64,000 nt of DNA from Verrucomicrobiia bacterium. Its GTDB lineage: Bacteria; Verrucomicrobiota; Verrucomicrobiia; JABWAM01. How positions within the stretch are numbered: the stretch's first letter is position 1; each line of letters begins with the position of its first letter. A program made the translations under genes and the position numbers. Shown here piece by piece: positions 56,843-64,000 of the stretch. The DNA lies in assembly GCA_028687435.1 (NCBI GenBank), contig JAQUAF010000001.1:62001-126000 (forward strand). The letters run 5' to 3'. The notes below the pieces were generated by a model. It saw only the letters and a list, made by a program, of their open reading frames with translations. It was not told the origin of the DNA and did not search any database.

Positions 56843-57403
56843 ATGCCTTCCAGCCAGCACAGCCTGCAAGGAAAACTCATTTTGGACAGCGGCAAGCTGC
56901 AAGGGTCTTTTTTTGATCAAAGCGTCATCCTGCTCTGCCGGCACGACGAAAATGGCGCTTTCGGACTGGTTTTGAACCGGTTTTCCGGCCACAAGCTTGG
57001 CGACGCCATTGGCGAAAGCCTTTCGTCTTATCTTGAGGAACTGCCCCTGCTCCTTGGGGGGCCTGTGCAGGGCGAACTTCTCAGTTTTCTCATCCACACC
57101 CCGCCCCAGCCCAATCCCGAAGTTCTCCCCTGGCTGAACATGGGCCATTCCCTGCTGGAGCTGAAAAAACACGCCGAGGATTTGGACAATCCCCAAGACG
57201 CCCGGGTTTTTGCCGGCTATTCCGGATGGTCCGCCGGACAACTTGAGCAGGAAATCAAAAACAATTGCTGGTTGATCCATCCCGCCACCGAAGCGCTGGT
57301 TTTCCAAGCCAAACCGGAGGAACTCTGGCGCGGCATTCTGCAACAGATGGGCGGCATTCACAGCATCATGGCCCGCAGCCCCGATCATCCGCATCTGAAT
57401 TAA
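56843..57403 (+). CDS. YqgE/AlgH family protein (UPF0301)
   Basis: 186 residues, normal length. Family blocks are visible: GKLILDSGKLQGSFFDQSVILLCRHDENGAFGLVLNR in pieces, LLLGGPVQGELLSFLI, and RVFAGYSGWSAGQLEQEIKNNCWLI. The function is unclear; AlgH was linked to alginate regulation in Pseudomonas, but the family is widespread and often adjacent to Holliday-junction resolvase yqgF, which is not seen here. A TTATATA box lies directly before the ATG, so a very short or absent leader is possible. Confidence 0.9.
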   Translation: MPSSQHSLQGKLILDSGKLQGSFFDQSVILLCRHDENGAFGLVLNRFSGHKLGDAIGESLSSYLEELPLLLGGPVQGELLSFLIHTPPQPNPEVLPWLNMGHSLLELKKHAEDLDNPQDARVFAGYSGWSAGQLEQEIKNNCWLIHPATEALVFQAKPEELWRGILQQMGGIHSIMARSPDHPHLN

Positions 57404-57453
57404 GGGCCGCGCCACACAGGCGGGCTCCCGCTCCATCTTTTCCGGCAATCCTC

Positions 57454-59166
57454 TCACCCTCCACGGCTGAGTTTGACAATCATTCCGGCAACCTTGCGCC
57501 GGAACTCCAGCAACACCTTCGGATCCTTGTTGTAGTAGTGGGTGGAAACCACCAACTCAACCGGGACCTCCAACAGTTTCCGGGCGGCTTCAACATCCGC
57601 CGCAGCGGCATTCGACGCCTTGTCAACCGCCTGCCGGAGAAGGCTCAAATATTCATAATCCTCAATCCCATCCACCATGCATTCAAGACGGATCGAAGGC
57701 ATGGGGCCGTTCTCTCCGGGATAAACCACATAGCCATCCCCGTTCCACAGAGTGACACTGGTTTGCCATGGTTGTTGCGGCCATTTTTCAAAACCGGAAG
57801 GCCATTGCATGCCACAGTAAAAAAAGGTCGCCGGCGTCATCCTGAATTTCCACATCATCAGATAAAAAACACGCATGTCGATCGCCGGGCGATCCAGCAG
57901 CACATCGCTCGGGTATTCATAAAAAGGACGCGCATATTCCAGCCGCACCGGAATGCCGCACCGATACCACCACACCTCTCTGCCCGCCCGCAACTGCCTG
58001 CGAATCTCCTCCGGCTGATCTGCGGGCATCGACGACCACCAGACATCCACCGCGCCGTCCAATCCGGCAACAGGACTCTCCGCCATGAAAATTTTGAGCT
58101 TCGGTTCAACCTGCCGGATAGCCTCGGAATCCTTGCGAAACGCCTCGTAATCCCTGGGATGCGGCTCGTCCTTGTATCCATAAATCATCGCCTTGTCGAA
58201 CCACCCCTGCCGGCGGAGATGTTCGCAATACTTCTTCAAGTCGGCGCCTTTCAACCTCGGAATCTCAAAACGCGCCAAGCCATGCTCGAATCCCCATTTG
58301 AGATTCTCCGTCACCGCCGAATAATCGTTGGTCGTGCAATACTGCTTGCCCAACTCCAGGGGGTTAATCTTGTGATCCAAAAAGTATTCCGCATAAACAC
58401 GATACATCTCCTTTTCCCGGTCTTTGCCATGCTTGACCCCGCATTTTCCAGCATTCAACCACGTGCATGTCTGCGCCACTTGTTCCGAAGGCAGGGTGAT
58501 ATCCCACACATTGATGGTCAAAGAAAGAACCACGGATGAAAGCCCGGTGGCGGCCACGGTTATTTTCCCCTCGTAACGTCCGGCGGGAATATCCTTCCCA
58601 GTTCGCGCCTCCAACCAAAACGCCCGCGTTTCGGCAGCCGGAATATCCACCGCCTTTGCGGGCAACAACGGATCCGGCCACCACCCCACATGCGCCACAG
58701 GATAACAGGCTTTGGTCGTCTCGACATACTCCACATTGAAAACCTGAATCGCGCCGGACGGCAGTTTCACCCCCTGCCCATTCTTCAATTCGCCAACCGT
58801 GAGGGTGACCCCTCGCAGCAGCTTGTCCTTGAGCGGGATCACCGCGACCTGAACCGATTCCCTCTCATTGCGCGCCATGTCCATGACCACCTCGTCTCCG
58901 ATTTCCCCCTTGAACCAATACTTGTCCTTGAAAATCTTGGTCAGCGAATTGGCCGTGCCACAGACATACTCCAGCGAATCCGGTTTTATCTTCCTGGCCT
59001 GACAATACCGGTCCACCCGAGCCTCGATGTAATCTTTCTGATCCCCCAAAGTCAGCTCCCAATGGTCCGGCGCCTTGAAATATTCCTTCTCCCGATCTTT
59101 CACCGGATCGGACGCCCATGCGATTGTCGTAAGAAACAAAGCCAATAACATTGCTGTTTTTTTCAT
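57454..59166 (-). CDS. Secreted DUF4091 (GH123-like) glycosidase candidate
   Basis: 570 residues. A strong Shine-Dalgarno (GGAGGT, 5 bases before the ATG) and a signal peptide (AMLLALFLTTIAWAS) decide the start. The middle carries a beta-sandwich followed by a TIM-barrel-like part (IYGYKDEPHPRDYEAFRKDSEAI, VDVWWSSMP), and the C-terminal DUF4091 block has WWYRCG, DMRVFYLMMWKFRMTPATFFYCGMQWP and the hallmark RLECMVDGIEDYEYLSLLR. DUF4091 proteins are related to GH123 N-acetylgalactosaminidases. The acidic pair in YKDEP may be catalytic. It lies 53 bp downstream of the ROK repressor gene. Confidence 0.82.
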   Translation of the reverse strand: MKKTAMLLALFLTTIAWASDPVKDREKEYFKAPDHWELTLGDQKDYIEARVDRYCQARKIKPDSLEYVCGTANSLTKIFKDKYWFKGEIGDEVVMDMARNERESVQVAVIPLKDKLLRGVTLTVGELKNGQGVKLPSGAIQVFNVEYVETTKACYPVAHVGWWPDPLLPAKAVDIPAAETRAFWLEARTGKDIPAGRYEGKITVAATGLSSVVLSLTINVWDITLPSEQVAQTCTWLNAGKCGVKHGKDREKEMYRVYAEYFLDHKINPLELGKQYCTTNDYSAVTENLKWGFEHGLARFEIPRLKGADLKKYCEHLRRQGWFDKAMIYGYKDEPHPRDYEAFRKDSEAIRQVEPKLKIFMAESPVAGLDGAVDVWWSSMPADQPEEIRRQLRAGREVWWYRCGIPVRLEYARPFYEYPSDVLLDRPAIDMRVFYLMMWKFRMTPATFFYCGMQWPSGFEKWPQQPWQTSVTLWNGDGYVVYPGENGPMPSIRLECMVDGIEDYEYLSLLRQAVDKASNAAAADVEAARKLLEVPVELVVSTHYYNKDPKVLLEFRRKVAGMIVKLSRGG

Positions 59167-59219
59167 ATTTTACCTCCGTGGATTCATCCAGACTCACCCC
59201 TTTGCCAATAGCCCGGCAC

Positions 59220-60362
59220 TCACGCGCCCGTTTCCACCCCCCCCTGGATCAAAAGTTGCTGCACGCTGGCCGCAGCCGCCCCAAGCACGCCCACCTCCTG
59301 GCCAAAACGGCTGAAGGAAATGATCTCCCGCCCCGGAAAGTGTTTGCTGTGGGAATGCCTCATCACGGACTCAAGAACCGGCGCCCGGATGATTTTCTCG
59401 GCGGCAATGATCTCGCCGGTAATCACCAGCTTTTCAATGTCCAGAATGTCAAACAGAATGGCCGCCGCCTCGCCAATGTATCCGGCAGCCTCGGTCAGCG
59501 CCGCAACCGCCTTCTTCTCTCCAGCCAAGGCAAGGGCCGTGATTTTCCCGAAATCCATTTTTCCCGGATAATTGTTTTCAATGACCGGAATGGAAGCCAG
59601 CGCCTCAAAACATCCCCTTAAACCACACCGGCAAAGCGCCCCCCCGCGTCGCAAGGGAATATGCCCCCACTCGCCGGAACGATTCCTCGCGCCCCGGAAC
59701 AATTTCCCGTCAACCATGAAATTTCCGCCAATGCCATGCCCGATGAATAACACGCCAAAACTGCCGCAATCCCTGGACCCGCCCCAGCGTCTCTCCGCCA
59801 CCGTGATCATGGCGGCATCGTGATCCACCGTCACCGGCGCCCCCAACGCATCGGCCAGGCAGCCGCCACAGTCCGCATCCGCAAGTCCGGGCAAAATCAC
59901 CGGCGCCTGCACCAGCCTGCCGGTCTGCCAGTCAACCTCCCCCGGCAAAGCCAGGCCAACGCCCGCCACTTTCAACCTCTTCCCTTCCGCGATCTTTGCC
60001 AAATCCAGGGCGCACCGCCGCAAGCCGGAAAGGAAACGGCGATTGTCCAGTTTCTCTGGCAAAGCCAGGCTTGAACAGGCTTCCATGTCGCCGCCGGATG
60101 ACACAATGCCGCCACGGATCGCGCCTCGGACAGCCTGAAGGCCCATCACGTAAAACGCAGACTCGTTGATCGTCAGGAGTTCCGGACTTCGCCCCAATGC
60201 GGCCGCATCCTTGCCATAACTGCGAATCAAGTTCTTTTTGATCAATCCCGCGGTGATGCGCGTCACCGTCGCCGGACGAAGACGAAATTTCCGGTGAAGA
60301 TCAGCCCGGCAAATCGGTCCGTGTTCCCGTATAATCCGATAAATGTTCTGCGCCGCCGTCAT
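59220..60362 (-). CDS. ROK-family transcriptional repressor
   Basis: 380 residues from the ATG at 60362. An N-terminal winged helix (IIREHGPICRADLHRKFRLRPATVTRITAGLIKKNLI) precedes the ROK sugar-kinase-like domain: VGLALPGEVDWQTG, VTVDHDAAMITVAERRWGG, LFIGHGIGGNFMVDGKLFRGARNRSGEWGHI, and the zinc motif CRCGLRGCFEALAS. Such proteins (NagC, Mlc, XylR types) bind 20-23 bp AT-rich palindromes and are released by sugars. Two palindromes of that kind lie in its upstream region. It should control itself and the DUF4091 gene behind it, and perhaps the divergent GT4 gene. Confidence 0.9.
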   Translation of the reverse strand: MTAAQNIYRIIREHGPICRADLHRKFRLRPATVTRITAGLIKKNLIRSYGKDAAALGRSPELLTINESAFYVMGLQAVRGAIRGGIVSSGGDMEACSSLALPEKLDNRRFLSGLRRCALDLAKIAEGKRLKVAGVGLALPGEVDWQTGRLVQAPVILPGLADADCGGCLADALGAPVTVDHDAAMITVAERRWGGSRDCGSFGVLFIGHGIGGNFMVDGKLFRGARNRSGEWGHIPLRRGGALCRCGLRGCFEALASIPVIENNYPGKMDFGKITALALAGEKKAVAALTEAAGYIGEAAAILFDILDIEKLVITGEIIAAEKIIRAPVLESVMRHSHSKHFPGREIISFSRFGQEVGVLGAAAASVQQLLIQGGVETGA

Positions 60363-60396
60363 TATTTTAAGCAAATTTTCGATTCAACCCCTCACC

Positions 60397-60424
60397 CGTC
60401 ATTCCCGCGAAAGCGGGAATCCAG
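60397..60424. repeat. REP-like palindrome (TCATTCCCGCGAAAGCGGGAATCC)
   Basis: The core ATTCCCGC-GAAA-GCGGGAAT is an 8-bp perfect hairpin with a GAAA loop. Words of this form (CGTCATTCCCGCGAAAGCGGG) are dispersed repeats in many bacterial genomes. It lies between the ROK gene and its palindromes. Confidence 0.7.
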
Positions 60425-60458
60425 ATGAAATTCCGTTCATCATCAAACCAAATTTTCA

Positions 60459-60485
60459 ATTTATTTACCAATATCGTTAATAAAT
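60459..60485. promoter_or_regulatory. Imperfect AT-rich palindrome, NagC-like in form
   Basis: Arms ATTTATTTAC and GTTAATAAAT match at 9 of 10 positions around a 7-base spacer. The TTATTT...TAATAA outline over 23 bases recalls the operators of the ROK repressors NagC and Mlc (TTATTT...AAATAA). It is a candidate autoregulatory site for the ROK gene. Confidence 0.5.
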
Positions 60486-60526
60486 AGCCATGCTGAATTG
60501 GCTGATGTTCAGATTTTTTCTTCATA

Positions 60527-60549
60527 ATAATTACCATGATGGTAATTAT
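60527..60549. promoter_or_regulatory. Perfect 23-bp palindrome ATAATTACCAT-G-ATGGTAATTAT
   Basis: Two 11-bp arms around a single central G, without any mismatch, in the 284-bp divergent spacer between the ROK repressor and the GT4 gene. Length and AT content suit a dimeric repressor site. Confidence 0.6.
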
Positions 60550-60646
60550 ATTTCACAATTCCGCATTTTGCAAGCGGCAGGCTGAAAAAAAATTAAACCG
60601 CTTCAATCTTGAATCTTGGCCATTGAATCCTGAATCATGTCCCCCG

Positions 60647-61747
60647 ATGAACATCCTCCACACCGAATGCGGCCTCAACTGGGGCGGACAGGAATACCGC
60701 ACCCTTCTGGAAGTCCGTTGGCTGAACTCCCATGGCCACCGGGCATGGGCCGCCTGCGACCCGCGCGGCGAAATGTTCCGCCGCGGCCGCGAAATGGGGT
60801 TCGCCGTGCTGCCGGTTTCCATGCGCAACAACCTCGACCTTTCCGGCATCGGCGCATTGAGGGAAATCATTCGGAGGGAAAAAATCGACATCCTCCACAC
60901 CCACGGCCCCAAGGATTCCTGGATGACCTATCCCTTTCATCTGAGGGGGCATCCCGTGGTCCGCTCCCGCCATATTACGGTCCCCATCAAACCGGGCATC
61001 CAGCACTCCTTCATCTACCGGTTCGGCTGCCGCCGGGTCATCGCCACGGCTGAAATCATCCGCCGCACCCTCATCGAAATCAACCGCCTGCCCGCCGGAC
61101 GGATCGATGTCGTAGGCGAAGGCGTGGATCTGGCCGAATATTCGCCCGGACAGGACGGCGCCGCCTTCCGCCGGGAATTCAACATCCCCTCCGACGCCCC
61201 CCTTTTTGGCATCATTGCCATGATGCGCGGTGACAAGGGACACGACTATTTTCTGCAGGCCGCCCTCGAAACCCTCAAAACCCATCCACAGGCCCGTTTC
61301 GTCCTGGTCGGCGAAGGCATCGGCGGACGACGGGTCGAGCGGGAATGCCGCGAACGCATCGACCATGCGGGCGAACAAAAGCGGATCATCATGACCGGCT
61401 ATCGTTCCGATGTCCCCAACGTCATGGCCGCCCTGGACATCGCGGTGATCGCCTCCGTCGAAGTGGAAGCCCAATCCCGCATCGCCCCCCAGACCTTTGC
61501 CACCCGCCGCGCCTTGATCGCCACCCGCGTCGGCGGCATCCCCGAACTGGTCGAGGACGGCGTCAACGGCCTGCTCATCCCCCCCCGGGACGCCCCCGCC
61601 ATGGCCACGGCAATGCGCCGGCTGATTGACTCTCCTGAACTTCGGAAAAAACTGGCCGAAGCCGGCTGGCAAAAAGCCCGTTCGGAACTCTCCATCGACA
61701 CGATGATGGAAAAGACCCTCGCCGTTTACCGCCGGGCCATTCAATAG
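60647..61747 (+). CDS. GT4-family glycosyltransferase
   Basis: 366 residues, GT-B fold. The N-domain starts NILHTECGLNWGGQEYRTLLEVRWLNSHGH, with the Gly-rich acceptor loop, and has IDILHTHGPKDSW. The C-domain has FGIIAMMRGDKGHDYFLQAAL, RFVLVGEGIGG and the E(x7)E-type donor site EAQSRIAPQTFATRRALIATRVGGIPELVEDG. It probably transfers a sugar in lipopolysaccharide or capsule synthesis. The ATG at 60647 follows TTGAATCTTGG-like repeat words. The stop codon TAG is made of the last two bases of a target duplication plus the first base of the mobile element at 61747; before insertion it would have been TAA, with the same protein. Confidence 0.9.
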   Translation: MNILHTECGLNWGGQEYRTLLEVRWLNSHGHRAWAACDPRGEMFRRGREMGFAVLPVSMRNNLDLSGIGALREIIRREKIDILHTHGPKDSWMTYPFHLRGHPVVRSRHITVPIKPGIQHSFIYRFGCRRVIATAEIIRRTLIEINRLPAGRIDVVGEGVDLAEYSPGQDGAAFRREFNIPSDAPLFGIIAMMRGDKGHDYFLQAALETLKTHPQARFVLVGEGIGGRRVERECRERIDHAGEQKRIIMTGYRSDVPNVMAALDIAVIASVEVEAQSRIAPQTFATRRALIATRVGGIPELVEDGVNGLLIPPRDAPAMATAMRRLIDSPELRKKLAEAGWQKARSELSIDTMMEKTLAVYRRAIQ

Positions 61748-62020
61748 AGGCTCTTGCAAAACTACGATATGTGGCGTTGCAACGGATATTTTGCGCTGGC
61801 AAGGCGTGGAGCTTGGCCAATCCCTGCCAATGGGCTTGGCCAAGCGACACAACGCCGCCAGCGCAAAATAGACGCGCAACCCCTTGGGCGACAATTCCTT
61901 TGGCCAACTCCGGCATTGGTTCGACCGTCAAAGCCCGCTGCGGGGATTCTCCTGTCGCACCGCCTTGGATTTGGCCAAAGGAATTTATCGCGCCACGCAT
62001 CGTAGTTTTGCAAGAGCCTC
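61747..62020. mobile_element. 274-bp non-autonomous TIR element (MITE) with two internal hairpins
   Basis: The terminal inverted repeats are perfect for 22 bp (61747-61768 and 61999-62020) and extend to about 30 bp with two mismatches. Both outer flanks read AATA (61743-61746 and 62021-62024), a 4-bp target duplication. Inside are two more perfect inverted repeats: 14 bp (61787-61800 with 61857-61870) and 15 bp (61893-61907 with 61971-61985). The palindrome TTGGCCAA occurs four times. There is no transposase frame, so a helper must act in trans. The insertion lies precisely where two convergent genes end and preserves both stops. Confidence 0.85.
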
Positions 62021-62873
62021 AATAAACTTCCGCCCGCAAACCGGCGCCTTCCCGCACCCGGCGGGCAATATAGGAGAGACGCGCCAGCGGCAGGTGGCCG
62101 CACCCCGCCCCGGCCGGTTCGCGCACCGCCGAATAAATCTGCACCAACCGGATTTTTGTGCCCTTGCAGACCAGATCCGCCAGACGCTGGACATACTGTT
62201 CGATCTCCAGATCCGAGGGCCCCTCGCCCTGGATCGAACAAAAAAGGCTTTGAATCACCACCGGACGCCACACCCCGACCACCCGGATATTATTAAGCAC
62301 TGTTTCCATGGGGAACCGGGTCCGGTTGACCTGTGTCATGTAGATCTGGGTTCCGGCATCAAGCTTGATCCAGACCTCATCGCCCTCGGAAAAAAGCTTC
62401 AATGCCTCCTGCACCCCCGACAGATGCAACCCGGTCCCGTTGGTGATCAGCACCAGTTTGAAAGCCGGATACTGCGGAACCTGCCGGATGCGCACAACCT
62501 CCTGGACGGCTTGATGAAAGTTGGGGCACAAGGTCGGCTCACCATTGCCGCTGATCGTCACGTTCTTCAAAACCATCAATTCGGGCGGTGTCTGGGCAAA
62601 TCCCGGCAGTTCCCTGAATTTTCCCAGTTGAAGCAACGTCAGGACATTCCGCAATTCCTTGCTTAAAACCGCCAGATCCACCTGCCGCTCCCGGTGGGTC
62701 TCCGGGTTCTTCACCTCGCAATAAACGCAATCGAAATTGCACTTTTTCTCGGGATTGAGATTGATGCCGATCGACAGTCCCCCGGCCCGCTGCGACACCA
62801 CGGCATAAATAAACTCGGTGCCCAGAAAATCGCGCGGACGGCTCAAAATGGCCGCAAGAGAATGCCGGCTCAT
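62019..62873 (-). CDS. Radical SAM protein
   Basis: 284 residues from the ATG at 62873, which has GGAGG five bases upstream; the longer start at 62912 has none. The [4Fe-4S] motif is CNFDCVYC (CxxxCxxC) near residue 42, followed by the GNGEPT strand (VTISGNGEPTLCPNF), TNGTGLHL and the KLDAGTQ strand. The layout is that of stand-alone radical SAM proteins of the wyosine/MoaA-like type often annotated only by domain. The substrate is unknown. Its TGA is formed with the last two bases of the mobile element. It is convergent with the GT4 gene. Confidence 0.85.
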   Translation of the reverse strand: MSRHSLAAILSRPRDFLGTEFIYAVVSQRAGGLSIGINLNPEKKCNFDCVYCEVKNPETHRERQVDLAVLSKELRNVLTLLQLGKFRELPGFAQTPPELMVLKNVTISGNGEPTLCPNFHQAVQEVVRIRQVPQYPAFKLVLITNGTGLHLSGVQEALKLFSEGDEVWIKLDAGTQIYMTQVNRTRFPMETVLNNIRVVGVWRPVVIQSLFCSIQGEGPSDLEIEQYVQRLADLVCKGTKIRLVQIYSAVREPAGAGCGHLPLARLSYIARRVREGAGLRAEVY

Positions 62874-63040
62874 GACCGCCTCCACATGGAAACGGCAACA
62901 TTCACCAGGCATGGCCCATTTGAAAAACGCATAAAACCCTTTGCCACACTGCCAGCGTGCGCCAACTCCCCTCTCCCATCTACCCCATTATTGGCCAAAC
63001 TCGGCTGTTTATTGTTCCCCTCCGGTGTCGACGACCCGCC

Positions 63041-64000
63041 TCAGTGTCCCATTGTCTTGGCGTCCGCGGCGCCTGTCCGGGCAAAACAAACATGTTTGCC
63101 CAAATCAGACCGCTTCACAATGGCGCCGGTTGGACAGGCCTCGGCGCACTCAAGAGCCAGCTTTCGATCCTCCTCTTTCAAGGGCATTTCGAAATAAGGC
63201 TTCACGCGCGTCTGAAAACCGCGGTGAACAAAACCAAACACCCCGGAACGATCCTTGATCCGGCCCAACCGGACACAAATCCCGCAGTTGATGCACTTGC
63301 CCGGCTCCAAAATCACATCCGGATGCGAGGTATCCACGGCATAATCCCTCACCGCGCCTGTGAATCGCTTGGGATCCACACCATATTCCACCCCATAATC
63401 GCGCACCACGCAATCGCGCGCGGCCGAACAACCGCACGCCAGACAACGCCTGGCCTCGACACGAACCTTGTCGGGAGTCAACCCCTGTTCCACCTCGCGA
63501 AAATGGGTCACTCGATCCTCCGGTTCCAACTCCGGCATGGTCGTTCTGGCAACCTTGTCGATGCCGGCAAACCGGTCCGGAGTCACTTCCTCGGGACTGC
63601 GCCCCATGGTCATGCGAAATTGGGAGGGGCGTCCCACCACCGCCTGGCCGCGCAAAAACTGGTCAATGCCAATGGCCGCCAGATGACCGGAACCGACCGC
63701 CCACACGGCAATTTTCTGTTCCTCCCGGGCCACGGCATCGCCGCCGGCAAACACATCCGGCTGGCAAGTCTGCATGGTCTGCGGATTCACCGACAGGGCG
63801 CCGCCGCGCTTGTCGAGTTCAATTCCCTGCTGCTTCAACATGCCGCCCTCGATCCTCTGGCCGATGGCGGCAATCACCGTATCCGCCTCCACTTCAAAAA
63901 CCTGTCCTTCCACCGGCATCGGACGCCGCCGGCCATCCGGCCCCGGCTCACCCAGTTGCATTTGCTGGCATTTCACCGCCAAACCACTGCCTTTCTTCAC
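63041..64000 (-). CDS. GltD-like FAD/NAD(P) oxidoreductase with ferredoxin domain (3' part)
   Basis: The frame runs off the right edge; 319 residues are visible. It starts inside the pyridine-nucleotide domain (EADTVIAAIGQRIEGG), continues with the FAD-binding strand DVFAGGDAVAREEQKIAVWAVGSGHLAA typical of GltD / glutamate synthase small-subunit-like enzymes, and ends in an iron-sulfur part with ARRCLACGCSAARDC, PGKCINCGIC and ECAEACPTGAI. The combination resembles electron-transfer subunits found with hydrogenases, formate dehydrogenases or NuoF-like proteins as well as glutamate synthase. Which complex it serves lies outside the window. Confidence 0.85.
   Translation of the reverse strand: MKKGSGLAVKCQQMQLGEPGPDGRRRPMPVEGQVFEVEADTVIAAIGQRIEGGMLKQQGIELDKRGGALSVNPQTMQTCQPDVFAGGDAVAREEQKIAVWAVGSGHLAAIGIDQFLRGQAVVGRPSQFRMTMGRSPEEVTPDRFAGIDKVARTTMPELEPEDRVTHFREVEQGLTPDKVRVEARRCLACGCSAARDCVVRDYGVEYGVDPKRFTGAVRDYAVDTSHPDVILEPGKCINCGICVRLGRIKDRSGVFGFVHRGFQTRVKPYFEMPLKEEDRKLALECAEACPTGAIVKRSDLGKHVCFARTGAADAKTMGH

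Overview
The window is a dense, GC-rich (roughly 55-60% by eye) bacterial chromosome segment with about 52 protein genes, no rRNA, tRNA or CRISPR that I can see, and an unusual number of dispersed intergenic repeats. The gene content suggests a member of the PVC superphylum (Verrucomicrobiota / Kiritimatiellota / Lentisphaerota): a prepilin-type protein of the FTLIELL kind, GYF_2-domain proteins, a DUF4091 protein, a neutral-ceramidase-like protein beside TIM-barrel sugar isomerases, TMTC-like TPR glycosyltransferases, and a GldA/GldF/GldG/DUF4340 transporter operon. This is inference from gene families; no rRNA is present to settle it.

Layout. 1-3.4 kb: the end of an unknown gene, then a leftward block with a WecA/MraY-like sugar-phosphate transferase, an AraC regulator and an AlbA_2/HATPase regulator whose promoter predicts a leaderless mRNA. 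3.7-11.1 kb: a rightward cluster (DegT aminotransferase, neutral-ceramidase-like hydrolase, two IolE-like isomerases, a class-I-like xylose isomerase, a Gfo/Idh/MocA dehydrogenase) that looks like an uncharacterised carbohydrate or aminocyclitol pathway, with several repeat families in its gaps. 11.2-19.2 kb: an HDOD protein, then leftward DUF4340-GldG-GldF-GldA, a three-cysteine LarE, an Lrp/AsnC regulator and an FHA protein. 19.4-25.1 kb: a nitrogen block (sigma-54 promoter, amtB, P-II, glnA, terminator, second P-II), then a histidine kinase and receiver pair.

25.1-30.9 kb, leftward: the classical thrS-infC-rpmI-rplT translation operon with small envelope genes at both ends, a GYF protein and a FabZ-like dehydratase; a 143-bp hairpin repeat lies between the last two. 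31.0-39.0 kb: a DUF5808-YhfC membrane protein, a prepilin-type protein, an ABC exporter, a NodU/CmcH-type carbamoyltransferase, a GYF-TM2 protein and a second HDOD protein. 39.1-46.8 kb: a 1361-residue hybrid histidine kinase and two tandem membrane glycosyltransferases with TPR tails. 46.8-52.9 kb: a TolC-MFP-RND efflux operon with a perfect palindrome next to its promoter. 52.9-57.4 kb: a LacI regulator, a secreted unknown protein, cobQ and a YqgE/AlgH protein. 57.5-64 kb: a DUF4091 glycosidase-like protein, a ROK repressor with two palindromes in its divergent promoter region, a GT4 glycosyltransferase, a 274-bp terminal-inverted-repeat element inserted exactly at two convergent stop codons, a radical SAM protein, and the 3' part of a GltD-like iron-sulfur flavoprotein.

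Best hunting targets: the structured mobile element at 61747-62020, the ROK palindromes at 60459-60549, the leaderless autoregulation-like promoter at 3370-3407, the sugar cluster at 3696-11110, and the many repeat families that abut or even form gene ends.
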